Source: Methylibium sp964622685
GTDB taxonomy: Bacteria > Pseudomonadota > Gammaproteobacteria > Burkholderiales > Burkholderiaceae_C
Assembly: GCA_964622685.1 (NCBI GenBank)
Contig: CAZUUU010000003.1
Location: forward strand, 1 to 64,000
Direction: 5' to 3'
Length of the DNA stretch: 64,000 nucleotides
Part shown: positions 33,299 to 42,123 of the stretch, in pieces
Position numbering within the stretch: the first letter of the stretch is position 1
Layout of the letters: each line of letters starts with the position of its first letter
The notes under the pieces: model-generated
The model's database searches: none
Seen by the model: the letters and a program-made list of their open reading frames with translations, nothing else
What the model was told of the DNA's origin: nothing
Made by a program: the position numbers and the translations under genes

Positions 33299-35512
33299 TC
33301 AGCTGCCGATCACACCACCGTCGTCCTTGGTGATGACCACCACCGCCGATCGTGGCCGGCCGCTGGGAAGGGGGGTGACGCCGTCGGAGCGCAGCGCCCA
33401 TTGGCTCGCCGGCCAGCTCGAGAACTGCTGCGGATTGGCAGCCTGCGAGTCTTCGCCCGGATGCTGGATGCCGACGAACATCGTGCGTCCGTCCGGCGTC
33501 ATCGTGATGCCCGTCACCTCCGAGTTGGGCGGCGACGTCAGGAAGCGTCGCACTTCGCCGGTGTTGGGGTCGGCGCAGGCCATGCAGTTCGCCCCGATGT
33601 TCACGAAGTCCCCTGCCGCGTTGCCGGCCTGGTCGGTCTGCACCCAAAGGCGACCGAAGTAGTCGAACCACAGGCCATCGGGAGCCCCGAAGTCGGCGCT
33701 GCCATCGGGCGTATCGACGATGTTGCCGGCGTACTGGCTGAGCGGCGTGCGCGTCGTGCGGGTGTCGCCCGCCTGGATGAACAGATCCCACGTGAACGTG
33801 GTGGCGAGCACGCTGGCGCCATCCTCACGCCAGCGGATGATGCCGCCGTAGATGTTGTTGGCGCGTGGGTTGGCGGCATCGATGGGCGGCCGGGCGCTGC
33901 CCGCGGTCGTCGAACCGTCGGCGGCGTTGGCGGCCGGTTGCGTGGCCGTCGGTGTGGTGCCTCGGCGGTTGTTGTTGGTCAGGGTGCAGTACACCTCGAC
34001 GTTGTTGTAGCCGTAGATGCGTGGGCGGGCGCCGGTCCACTCCGGCCGGTCCATCATGGTGGCCCCGACGGCGTCGGCTGCCATGCGGGTCTTGATGAGG
34101 ATCTTGGCCAGCACCTCGGCATCGTTGGCGCCGGCGAAGTTCGGGTTGTCGCGCAGCGCCACCCCGTTGAGCCCGACCGTGTCGGGCAACAGCGGGATCC
34201 AGCTGCCGGTCAGGTTGGCATCGAAGCGGGCGACGTACAGCACGCCGCTGTCGAGCAGGTCGCGGTTGGCCCCGCGGTTGTTCGGGTTGAAGCTTCCGGC
34301 GCAGACGAACTTGTAGATGTACTCGTTGCGCTCGTCGTCGCCCTGGTAGAAGGCCACGCGGTTCGCAGCGTCGACGACGAACTGGGCACTCTCGTGCTTG
34401 AAGCGGCCGAGCGCGGTGCGCTTCACCGGAACGCTGCGTGGATCATAGGGATCGATCTCGACCACCCACCCGAAGAGGTTGGTCTCGTTCGGGTTCACGC
34501 TCAGGTCGAAGCGCGGGTCCGTGGTGTGCCACCGGTAGCCGAAGCCCGCGGCGACGACACCGTAGCGGTTGTAGAGCTTGCCGGCCTCGGTTGTCGCGTT
34601 GGGATTGCCGTTCGCCAGGAAGTCCGGGGTAGATCCTGGATTCGTGGCGCCGAAGTTGCCGTTCCAGTTCTCCTCGCACGTGAGATAGGTGCCCCAGGGT
34701 GTGATGCCGTTCGCGCAGTTGTTCACCGTGCCGTTGGCGACGAAGCCGTTGGTGGTGTTGCCGGTCGGCGTCGTCGCGCCGTCGGCGATCGTGTACTCGT
34801 TGACGCGCATCAGCGGATGGCCGGCCGCCGGGCCCGAGACGCGCATCGGCGTGTTGGCGGTGATCCGCCGACCGAAGGGCGATGCCTTCAGTGCGGTCCA
34901 GCTTCCGTTGATGCGCCGCGCTTCGACGATCGACACGCCGTGAGCCGCCTGCGACTTGCGCGTCTTCGCGATGCTGTAGCCGGAAGCGCCGACCTGACCG
35001 TCCGGAAACAGGATCTCCTCGTGCGTGTACTCGTTGTTGACGCACAGGATGCCGCGATCGTTGGAGGGTAGGCCGCCCGCGCTGGTGAAGGGGAAGAAGT
35101 GCATGCCGTCGTTGTGCTCGCCGAACTGGCGCGCCTGCTCGGCCGCGGTGTTGCTTGCATCGGCGGCGAAGGCGGGGCCACCCGACATGATCGGATCCCC
35201 CCATGCGACGAACAACCGGGCCGTGTAGCCCGGCGGCACCCGCACCGCGTCGGGCAGCGGTGCCAGGGCCGGCGGGATGCTCTCGAAGCCGATCCCCGGA
35301 AAGCCGATGCTCGGCGGCACCGGCGCTGCCTCCACCGTCCCCACCAGGCCGCTCAGGCTCACCCCCCCCATCGCGGCCAGCGTGGTCGCTCCGACGGAGC
35401 CGCGGATGAACCGGCGGCGGCCGGGATCGATCTGCTCGATCACGTCGTGAATCGACGGGTTGCCCGATGGATTGAGCGTCCGATCGTTCTTGGGATGCCG
35501 AATGCCCTTCAT
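33299..35512 (-). CDS. phoX: PhoX-family (DUF839) alkaline phosphatase, Tat-exported
   Basis: 737-residue Tat substrate: the leader carries RRRFIRG (residues 32-38) followed by a hydrophobic stretch. The mature part has the PhoX/DUF839 blocks CVNNEYTHEEILFPDGQ, AHGVSIVEARR, TPWGTYLTCEENWNG, WVVEIDPYDP, RFKHESAQFVVD, YQGDDERNEYIYKFV and DGLWFDYFGRLWVQTD. PhoX enzymes are Ca2+/Fe3+ phosphatases that free phosphate from organic esters in the periplasm. In this window it complements the phosphonate pathway. No Pho box was recognised upstream. Confidence 0.85.
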   Translation of the reverse strand: MKGIRHPKNDRTLNPSGNPSIHDVIEQIDPGRRRFIRGSVGATTLAAMGGVSLSGLVGTVEAAPVPPSIGFPGIGFESIPPALAPLPDAVRVPPGYTARLFVAWGDPIMSGGPAFAADASNTAAEQARQFGEHNDGMHFFPFTSAGGLPSNDRGILCVNNEYTHEEILFPDGQVGASGYSIAKTRKSQAAHGVSIVEARRINGSWTALKASPFGRRITANTPMRVSGPAAGHPLMRVNEYTIADGATTPTGNTTNGFVANGTVNNCANGITPWGTYLTCEENWNGNFGATNPGSTPDFLANGNPNATTEAGKLYNRYGVVAAGFGYRWHTTDPRFDLSVNPNETNLFGWVVEIDPYDPRSVPVKRTALGRFKHESAQFVVDAANRVAFYQGDDERNEYIYKFVCAGSFNPNNRGANRDLLDSGVLYVARFDANLTGSWIPLLPDTVGLNGVALRDNPNFAGANDAEVLAKILIKTRMAADAVGATMMDRPEWTGARPRIYGYNNVEVYCTLTNNNRRGTTPTATQPAANAADGSTTAGSARPPIDAANPRANNIYGGIIRWREDGASVLATTFTWDLFIQAGDTRTTRTPLSQYAGNIVDTPDGSADFGAPDGLWFDYFGRLWVQTDQAGNAAGDFVNIGANCMACADPNTGEVRRFLTSPPNSEVTGITMTPDGRTMFVGIQHPGEDSQAANPQQFSSWPASQWALRSDGVTPLPSGRPRSAVVVITKDDGGVIGS

Positions 35513-35711
35513 GCGTTGCTCCTGCCTGTTCTGGGTGGGTGGGACGAACAGCGCTCCAGGTTGTCCGTCCGACCGGACAGACCCCAGAACTCGATGACCA
35601 CCAATGTGTCGGCAGGCAACGTCAGTTTCGTGATGGCATTCGGCGGGAGTGAGCCGATCGGACGCGAAGTTCGGCGCGGCGCGGTCGAATGAGCCGTTCG
35701 GACTGCAGGCG

Positions 35712-36494
35712 TCACGGTCCAGGCGACGGCCGCGCGAGGCGTGCCGCCAGCAGCAGCGCGATGGCAGCCAGGGCCCAGGCGGGCAGGGGTACGTCGCCGA
35801 CCGGCTCGCCGGGTGGGTCGTAGACCACCACCAGTCGAGGCCGGTTCGTCGCAGTGGCGTTGTTCCGGCTCTCGAAGCGCTTGGCGTTCTGCAATCCCTG
35901 CTCGTCGCCGATCAGGATCCAGCCGTGGTTGGCCGCCGGATCGTTGACCCAGGCCTGGACGTCACTGACCAGGGCCGGGGTCGACTCCCACCGATAAAAG
36001 ACCCCTGGGAGGCCGACGCTGGTAACGGCACTGGCGATCGCCTCGAAGTCGCCGCCCGCTTGCGCCCAGAGTCCATCCGGGAAGCTGGTGTGCAACCAGG
36101 TCGCGTCGCCGGGCGTTGCCGGGGCGCCTTCGCCGGATCCGCCGCCGTTGGACGTGCCTTCGCCCCAGGCGCGCCGCACCCGGTGCACCCGCACCGCATG
36201 CTCGTTGCGGGCGCGCGACTCGTAGAGCGACAACGTGACCTCGCGCACCGTCGAGCCGATCGGGATCGACGTCGTGTCGAAGCGGACCAGCGCGCGCCGA
36301 TTGATGCCGCCCGCGGTCACGGACACCCACAAGTACTCGCCGGCCCCGTCGCTGCGCGTCTCGTAGCCGCCGCCGCTGAAAAGGCTGGTGTCCCGATCGG
36401 GCACGAGGCTGAGCTCGGCGGCCCCGGAGAGCGACGCCGTCAGGCCGAGCCAGCAGGCGACGAGGCCCAGGGACCAAGGGGAGCGGGTCGACAC
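35712..36494 (-). CDS. Exported DNRLRE-like protein with VPLPAW C-terminal anchor
   Basis: 260 residues: signal peptide (MSTRSPWSLGLVACWLGLTASLSGAAE), then a DNRLRE-type beta domain (LVPDRDTSLFSGG, RRALVRFDTTSIPIGSTVREVTLSLYESRARNEHAVRVHRVRRAWGEG, FESRNNATATNRPRLVVVYDP). It ends with VPLPAWALAAIALLLAARLAR. That end (short hydrophilic-hydrophobic-basic tail) resembles PEP-CTERM-like sorting signals such as IPTL-CTERM, but with its own VPLPAW motif. Probable surface protein. Confidence 0.75.
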   Translation of the reverse strand: MSTRSPWSLGLVACWLGLTASLSGAAELSLVPDRDTSLFSGGGYETRSDGAGEYLWVSVTAGGINRRALVRFDTTSIPIGSTVREVTLSLYESRARNEHAVRVHRVRRAWGEGTSNGGGSGEGAPATPGDATWLHTSFPDGLWAQAGGDFEAIASAVTSVGLPGVFYRWESTPALVSDVQAWVNDPAANHGWILIGDEQGLQNAKRFESRNNATATNRPRLVVVYDPPGEPVGDVPLPAWALAAIALLLAARLARPSPGP

Positions 36495-36558
36495 GGCACA
36501 GGTCTCGTCGGCGCCGGCGGCGGCTGTCGCGCGGGTTGCAGGGATCGCGGCGGCGCGG

Positions 36559-37320
36559 TCAGCCGAGCCGCGGCTGCGGGCGCGTACGCCACCGCTCGTT
36601 CATCGCGCGGGCCAGCAGCACGAAGAAGCCCAGGCTGTCGATGAAGTAGCGGCGGAACATGCGCCGAGGCTCCTGGAGGAAGCGGTAGAACCATTCCAGG
36701 CCGCTGCGCTGCATCCAGACCGGCGCGCGACGAACCCGACCCGCCATCAGGTCGAAGGTCCCCCCGACCCCCATGGCAAAAGGCACCTGCATGCGCGCCT
36801 GATGCCTGGCGAGGAAGTCCTCCTTTTGTGGCGAGCTGATGCCGACGAAGAGGATGTCCGGTCTCGTGGCGGCGATGGCGTCCGCCACGCCCTGCTCCTC
36901 GTCGGGGCGCCAGTAGCCGTTGCGATAGCCCGCGATCTGGAGCGAAGGGTGGCGTCGCTGCGCCCGCTGCACCACTTCGGCCACGATCTCGTCACGGGCG
37001 CCGAGGAAGTAGGGGCGCCAGCCCTGCTGCTCGGCGCGTTGAAGCAGCGCGAAGAACAGGTCGACGCCGGTAACGCGCTCCTTCAAGGGTTGCCCCAGCA
37101 GCCTCGACGCCCAAACCACCGGCATGCCGTCGGCGCTGATCAGATCGCAGTCGCGGATGATGCGCGCCAGGGCCGGATCGCGCGACGCCTTGACGATCTT
37201 GTCGACGTTCACCACCACATGCTGGTGAGGCGCTCCGTCCGCGACCATGCGTCCGATGCGATCGAGCGTCTCGTCCATGGTCAGGTTGTCGACCTCACAG
37301 CCCAGCAGAGTCTGTCGCAT
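36559..37320 (-). CDS. WecG/TagA/CpsF-family glycosyltransferase (GT26)
   Basis: 253 residues. VVVNVDKIVKASRDPALARIIRDCDLISADGMPVVWASRLLG (start block), the GVDLFFALLQRAEQQGWRPYFLGA block, YRNGYW and the end DILFVGISSPQKEDFLARHQARMQVPFAMGVGGTFDLMAGRVRRAPVWMQRSGLEWFYRFLQEPRR are diagnostic. Members transfer ManNAc- or Glc-type sugars to lipid-linked intermediates. ATG 37320 overlaps the end of the heparinase-like gene by 26 bases. Specific donor unknown. Confidence 0.92.
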   Translation of the reverse strand: MRQTLLGCEVDNLTMDETLDRIGRMVADGAPHQHVVVNVDKIVKASRDPALARIIRDCDLISADGMPVVWASRLLGQPLKERVTGVDLFFALLQRAEQQGWRPYFLGARDEIVAEVVQRAQRRHPSLQIAGYRNGYWRPDEEQGVADAIAATRPDILFVGISSPQKEDFLARHQARMQVPFAMGVGGTFDLMAGRVRRAPVWMQRSGLEWFYRFLQEPRRMFRRYFIDSLGFFVLLARAMNERWRTRPQPRLG

Positions 37321-39370
37321 CAGCTTCCCCTTGATCGTTGTCGATGATGATCCGCGTCGTGTAGGTCGCGGTGCCCTCGCAGAGCGTGGTCCACACCACG
37401 GAGGGCGCCGGGACCAGGTCGGCGAAGTGCGGTGAATGCCAGCCCAGCATGGAGCGATCGTCGCCTTCGTGGAGCGTCCAGCGGCCCCGCTCACGGTCCG
37501 CCTCGGCCATCTCCATGGTCACCGTCACGGTGTCGCAGCGGACGAGCACGCGCTGGCCGTCGACGATGCTGACGCTGCAGTTGGGGTCGAAGTGCCACGC
37601 GATCGCGGCCTGGTGGGGCCCACGACTGCGCAGCGTGTCCGTGACGACGATGCGCCGGGCCGCCGCATCCCACTCGACGCGCCGGGCATGGGTCAGTGGG
37701 TCGCTCAATCGGCGGTAGCCGTCGTGCTGCGCTGCCACATGACCCCGGACGTCGCTGCTTTCGAAGCTCTCGACGCGGGTGCGGGCCTTGCGCAGCCACA
37801 GGAAGGGTCCGCCGCAGACCGACTGGTCCACGCCGTCGACGCAGACCGTGTTATGGGCCAGGGTGCCGCGAAAGTAGCGGCGCCATGCTGCGGCGGTGTT
37901 GTACGCGAACGTGCCACGGTCGACGAGGATGGGATGTCCGCGAACCGACAGACGCAGCGAGAGCGCATCGGCATGGCCGTGAGCCGCGATGCCGAGATAG
38001 CCGATGGGTCCGGCATCGACGATGACGAGCACCTCGTCGAACTCCCCGAAGCGTTCGCCCAGCAGGTAGTAGCCCCCATCGGGGAAGGCGCGCGGCAGCT
38101 TGCGCCGGGTGACCAGCCGATGGTCGGGCTGTGCCAGCGAACGCGGCCGGGTGCGCCGGCGTCCGCCGATCAGCCAGGCGCAGACCGGCGAGTGGTGGTC
38201 GTCCAGGGGGGCCAGGTGGGGGGCGATCCGCAGTCCGACCGCAAGGCTGATGACGCGCAAGTAGGGGTCCTCGAGACCCGGGCTCAGCGACAGGGCACTT
38301 GCATGGTCGGCATCCCCGTGGTGGGAGAGGTGTCCGCCGCAATCCCGCAGGGCAGCGACGAAATGGGCCATCGCGCGCATCCGGCGGATCACGCCGTCGT
38401 CGACGTCGCGGCCGTGAGCACGTTCGATTTGCACGTGCACCGCCAGCACTTCGAACAGGAAGCTGTGATACCAGCTAGCCTGCTCGCGGTTCACCCCGTC
38501 CGGGAAGGTCTGGCGCAGGGCCTCCATGGAGAGTTCGCGCGACGCTTTCTCACCCCAGGCGACGACTTCGGGCCAGAGCGGCCAGGTTGCTCGCACCACG
38601 GCCAGCCCGAGCAGCTCGCCAGCGAGGTGGTTGTTCGCCGACGAGTAGCGGGACAGGTTCTGGCGGATGAAGCGTGCATGCGCATAGATGCTGTCCGTCC
38701 AGCGCGCGCGCAGCGGAGTGGGAATCCGGTCCGAGCGATGGCCGTCGAGCAACTGCCACACGATGGACCAGTTCAGCAGCCGCAAGGCCACGTCGAGCGC
38801 GGAGGCCCACGCCATCCCGCGGGACGGCGGGCACTGCGTCAGCCAGCTATCGACGTGGTCGATCAGGGTGTCGAGGTACTTCGGGTTCTCGCTCAGCCGC
38901 CAGGCCTGCGCCAGCCGCGGCAGGTGACCGTGCCGGTGCAACTGCATGGCGTGACGGATGTCGTCTTCCTCCTCGGGTCGAGCGTCGATCGCTGCGGTGT
39001 GGCGCCAATCTACCGGACTGCCGATGCTGCAGAAGCGCCCGTCGAGTCGTTCGACGAGGCCGGCAACGATGGTGTCCGCCTCTTCCAGGTAGGCGGCCGC
39101 GTCGACGGGTGGCGGGCTCGCGGCACCGGCCAGCCAGGGATCGGGGGCCGAAGAGCGCAGGCGCGGACGCGGCACCGCAGGGTTCCAGCCGAGTCGAGTG
39201 CGCGTCTGCTCCGCCATCGACCCCATGGCCGACAGCATCCGGTAGGGAAGCTCGGCCGACTCCATCGCCGACACGCGGTTCCAGTACCAGCGTAACGAGC
39301 CCTTGGAGAGTTGATCGCCCGTTCCCACGATCCCGGCCGCCCGGACCGCCATCGAGTCGCCGTCATTCAT
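37295..39370 (-). CDS. Heparinase II/III-family polysaccharide lyase
   Basis: 691 residues without a clear signal peptide. An alpha/alpha-toroid part (about 150-400) with HRHGHLPRLAQAWRLSENPKYLDTLIDHVDSWL and NNHLAGELLGLAVV, followed by the heparinase II/III C-terminal region (IAAHGHADALSLRLSVRGHPILVDRGTFAYN, YFRGTLAHNTVCVDGVDQ). Probably cleaves or trims the polymer made by this locus. Eight bases overlap the CapK-like gene. Confidence 0.88.
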   Translation of the reverse strand: MNDGDSMAVRAAGIVGTGDQLSKGSLRWYWNRVSAMESAELPYRMLSAMGSMAEQTRTRLGWNPAVPRPRLRSSAPDPWLAGAASPPPVDAAAYLEEADTIVAGLVERLDGRFCSIGSPVDWRHTAAIDARPEEEDDIRHAMQLHRHGHLPRLAQAWRLSENPKYLDTLIDHVDSWLTQCPPSRGMAWASALDVALRLLNWSIVWQLLDGHRSDRIPTPLRARWTDSIYAHARFIRQNLSRYSSANNHLAGELLGLAVVRATWPLWPEVVAWGEKASRELSMEALRQTFPDGVNREQASWYHSFLFEVLAVHVQIERAHGRDVDDGVIRRMRAMAHFVAALRDCGGHLSHHGDADHASALSLSPGLEDPYLRVISLAVGLRIAPHLAPLDDHHSPVCAWLIGGRRRTRPRSLAQPDHRLVTRRKLPRAFPDGGYYLLGERFGEFDEVLVIVDAGPIGYLGIAAHGHADALSLRLSVRGHPILVDRGTFAYNTAAAWRRYFRGTLAHNTVCVDGVDQSVCGGPFLWLRKARTRVESFESSDVRGHVAAQHDGYRRLSDPLTHARRVEWDAAARRIVVTDTLRSRGPHQAAIAWHFDPNCSVSIVDGQRVLVRCDTVTVTMEMAEADRERGRWTLHEGDDRSMLGWHSPHFADLVPAPSVVWTTLCEGTATYTTRIIIDNDQGEADATDSAGL

Positions 39371-40943
39371 GGATCGCCGCTTCCCGGACGAGCAGGGCGT
39401 CCTCCTGGGCCGGTGTGACCGATGCGCCGAGGAAGGTATCGAGGTCGAGATGCTGAATCAGCATCCGGTGCTTGCCGCGTGCCGTGCGCTCGATGCTCGC
39501 GACCTCGACGACCTCGACGTTGCAGCCGCCCTGGGTCTTCTCGCGCACGGCGGCGGCGATTCGCTGTCGATCCGTCGGCGCGAGTGGGCGGGCAGCGACG
39601 AGCTTGAGGACCACACGACCGGGCTCGCGTTGCTCGAACTGGATCGCGTGCACCTGGCTCAGCTCCCCGAAATGAGCCGCACCCAGGGTGGTGATGGACA
39701 CCAGCCGCCGGTCAGCGCAGACGACGAACTCCTGCCGGCGCCCTTCGATCCGGGCCATTGCGAACCGAGCCTTGCCCGATCGGCGCGGCGTCTCGAGCCA
39801 CATGCCCATGTCCCCGGTGCGATAGCGGATGAACGGCATCGCGTGGTTGTCGAAGCTCGTTCCGACGATCTCCCCGAGGACGCCGGGCTCGTCGATGGGC
39901 CGGCCCTGGTCGTCGACCAGCTCGGGCAGGCCGTAGAGCGGAAAGAAGCTGCATCCCGGTGCGCCGGCTTCGCGCACCGCCATCAGGACGCGCTCGGAGT
40001 GGCCGTAGTGCTCGATCACCGCCGCGTTCGGGAACACCTTGCGGAACAAGGACGACTGGAAGTCGTAGACGTTCTCGGACGTCAGCAGGATGCCTCGGAC
40101 GGCGGCCGTGAACGGCTCGCAGGCGTGGACTTCGAGCCACCGTGCCAGCGGGTAGAGCGCCGACGGGAAGGCGTGGATCACGCGGGGGCGATGCCGGGCC
40201 AGCGCTTCGACGTAGGCCGGCATGTAGCGCGGCTCGAGATGGTCCGTGCTGAACAGGAGGTGCCGCTTGATCGGCTCGATGGTCCAGAGCGCGCCATCGG
40301 CCTGCGCCGCCGTGGCCACGGTCCGCCCGCGCAGCGAGAGCGTCCACTCGCTCGTCCCGGCGCGCAGCAGGCTGCGTTCGACGTGCCGGATGTAGGCGCT
40401 CTCCTTCGGCCGCGTGACGTGGCGTTGCAGGTAGAACCGCATCGGATGCGCGGTCGAACCGCCGGTGAAAGTTTCCAGCAGGTCGGTCGGTCGGGCGCTC
40501 CGCGAGACGTGATCGCCGAGGCGGGCCTTCAGGTCGGTCTTCGAAACCAGGGGCAGCGCCTGCAGCCGTGACCAGGCCGGGCGACCGGCATCCAGGAGCA
40601 CGGGCGCATGAGGCGCGTAGGCCGCGCAGTGGACCGCCGCGCGCAGCGTCGCATCGAGGCGCTCCTCGACCTCGCTCCAGGCGACGCCGTCGGTCGAGCG
40701 GCAGGCGTCCTTGCCGAAGGCGTCGAACCCTGGCCCGTAGCGGAGCCGATCCGGCAGGAACGAGTAGGCGGTGCCCGCGACCGCGCGCATCCAGCCGGGC
40801 GCTGCCATGTAGGCGCCCAGTGCAGCGTGCAAGCGATCCTCGAGAGCCATGTGCAGCCGAACGGCGATCGCCGTGTTCCCAAGCCTGGTGACGAAACCGC
40901 GAGGCTCGGCGGCAGGCGTGACAGCGCCGTTAATCGAGGACAT
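39363..40943 (-). CDS. CapK / phenylacetate-CoA ligase-like adenylate-forming protein
   Basis: 526 residues of the PaaK/CapK family: TFTGGSTAHPMRFYLQRH (AMP-binding phosphate loop), AFPSALYPLARWL, IEHYGHSERVLMAV (HYGxxE-type motif), PFIRYRTGDMG, and a C-terminal GKHRMLIQ lysine (K near TARGKHR). CapK-like proteins occur in capsule loci and are thought to activate acyl or amino groups that decorate the sugar. First gene of a - operon with the lyase and the WecG-like transferase; the promoter lies in the 200 bases shared with epsD. Confidence 0.85.
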   Translation of the reverse strand: MSSINGAVTPAAEPRGFVTRLGNTAIAVRLHMALEDRLHAALGAYMAAPGWMRAVAGTAYSFLPDRLRYGPGFDAFGKDACRSTDGVAWSEVEERLDATLRAAVHCAAYAPHAPVLLDAGRPAWSRLQALPLVSKTDLKARLGDHVSRSARPTDLLETFTGGSTAHPMRFYLQRHVTRPKESAYIRHVERSLLRAGTSEWTLSLRGRTVATAAQADGALWTIEPIKRHLLFSTDHLEPRYMPAYVEALARHRPRVIHAFPSALYPLARWLEVHACEPFTAAVRGILLTSENVYDFQSSLFRKVFPNAAVIEHYGHSERVLMAVREAGAPGCSFFPLYGLPELVDDQGRPIDEPGVLGEIVGTSFDNHAMPFIRYRTGDMGMWLETPRRSGKARFAMARIEGRRQEFVVCADRRLVSITTLGAAHFGELSQVHAIQFEQREPGRVVLKLVAARPLAPTDRQRIAAAVREKTQGGCNVEVVEVASIERTARGKHRMLIQHLDLDTFLGASVTPAQEDALLVREAAIHE

Positions 40944-41142
40944 CCCTTCGGCTCATGCCGGTCCGCACTCGGCAAGGCGAAAGCATGAGCCGATCGGATC
41001 ATGCGGGGTGTGGCGGTTCGCGGCCACCCCGAGCGATGGGGCATGAGCGGAACGGAAGAGGCTCGATGGAGCAGGCTTGACACAGACCATTCATGCGCGC
41101 TGGTTAGCCTGACCGGTCTGCTTTGCTGGCTGGAGTTCCGAG
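40944..41142. promoter_or_regulatory. divergent control region of the two eps operons
   Basis: About 200 bases separating the CapK-like gene (-) and epsD (+). TTGACA at 41077-41082 is a good -35, but no good -10 follows at 16-18 bases. CCTGACCGGTCTG (41108-41120) is a near palindrome 23 bases upstream of the epsD ATG and could bind a regulator. GGAG lies just before the epsD ATG. Confidence 0.35.
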
Positions 41143-42102
41143 ATGAATCGTGTGCTTGGTGTGTGCGTCGTCGCCGGCCTGGGACTGGTCTTGAGCGCGT
41201 GCTCGGGCAGTTCGGGCAAGGAGAGCAAGGCTGCGTCCCAGGTGGCCGTCAAGGTCAATGGCGGCGAGCTGTCGATCCATCAGGTCAACGAGCAGTTGGC
41301 GAGGATCTCCGGCGTGGCGGCAGACCAGAAGGATCTGGCCCGCAAGCGCGTGGTGGACAGCCTCATCGATCAGGAACTGCTCGTCCAGCAGGCCAGCGAG
41401 AAGAAGCTCGACCGGGACCCGGAGGTTCTGGCCGCTCTGGAGCAGAGCCGGTCGCAGGTGCTGGCCCAGGCCTACCTGCAGAAGACGCTGGCGTCCCAGT
41501 CGAAGCCGACGGACGACATGGTCCGGGCCTACTACACGGGAAACCCGGCGCTCTTCGCCGAACGCCGTGTGTTCAGGCTGCAGGAACTCAGCACCGATCT
41601 GCCGGCCGACCGGGCCGACGAGCTGAAGTCCGTCGTGGGCAAGGCCAAGACCTTGTCGGAAGTGGCCGCCTGGTTGCAGAAGGGCAAGGCCCAGGTGGCT
41701 GTCAACTCCGCCGTGCGCGGCCCCGAGCAGCTGCCGCTACAGCAGGTCGCGGCCATCAATGCGATGAAGGACGGCGAGATGCAGGTGTTCGTGGCCGACG
41801 GCCGCGTCACGGTCCTGCAGATCCTGGCGTCGCAGCCGCAGCCGCTCGACGAAGCGCGCGCCGCACCGCTGATCGAGCAGTTCCTGAGCAGCCGCAAGCG
41901 CGACGAGCTGGCCCGCAACGAGATCAAGCGCCTGCGAGACAGCGCGAAGATCGAGTACGTCGGCGAGTTCTCCAAGCTGGCGCAGCTGGACGCGAAGGGC
42001 GAGGCGCCGGCGCCGGCAGCGGCCGCCGCACCGTCGACCGTGCCGGCCGAGGGCGCTGCCAGCAGCAGCGCCCTCGACAAAGGCGTCACAGGCCTTCGGT
42101 GA
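41143..42102 (+). CDS. epsD: EpsD-family lipoprotein peptidyl-prolyl isomerase
   Basis: 319-residue lipoprotein: lipobox LVLSAC with Cys20. The parvulin/SurA-like chaperone part has VAVKVNGGELSIHQVNEQL, DLARKRVVDSLIDQELLVQQASEKKLDRDPEVLAALEQSRSQVLAQAYLQ and VFRLQELS. The isomerase core is short, as in the EpsD family (TIGR02925) of exosortase/EPS loci, so it probably acts as an assembly chaperone for EPS components. Ala-Pro-rich tail. Only 21 bases before epsE. Confidence 0.9.
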   Translation: MNRVLGVCVVAGLGLVLSACSGSSGKESKAASQVAVKVNGGELSIHQVNEQLARISGVAADQKDLARKRVVDSLIDQELLVQQASEKKLDRDPEVLAALEQSRSQVLAQAYLQKTLASQSKPTDDMVRAYYTGNPALFAERRVFRLQELSTDLPADRADELKSVVGKAKTLSEVAAWLQKGKAQVAVNSAVRGPEQLPLQQVAAINAMKDGEMQVFVADGRVTVLQILASQPQPLDEARAAPLIEQFLSSRKRDELARNEIKRLRDSAKIEYVGEFSKLAQLDAKGEAPAPAAAAAPSTVPAEGAASSSALDKGVTGLR

Positions 42103-42123
42103 CGGCGCCCCGCTTGAGCGCTC

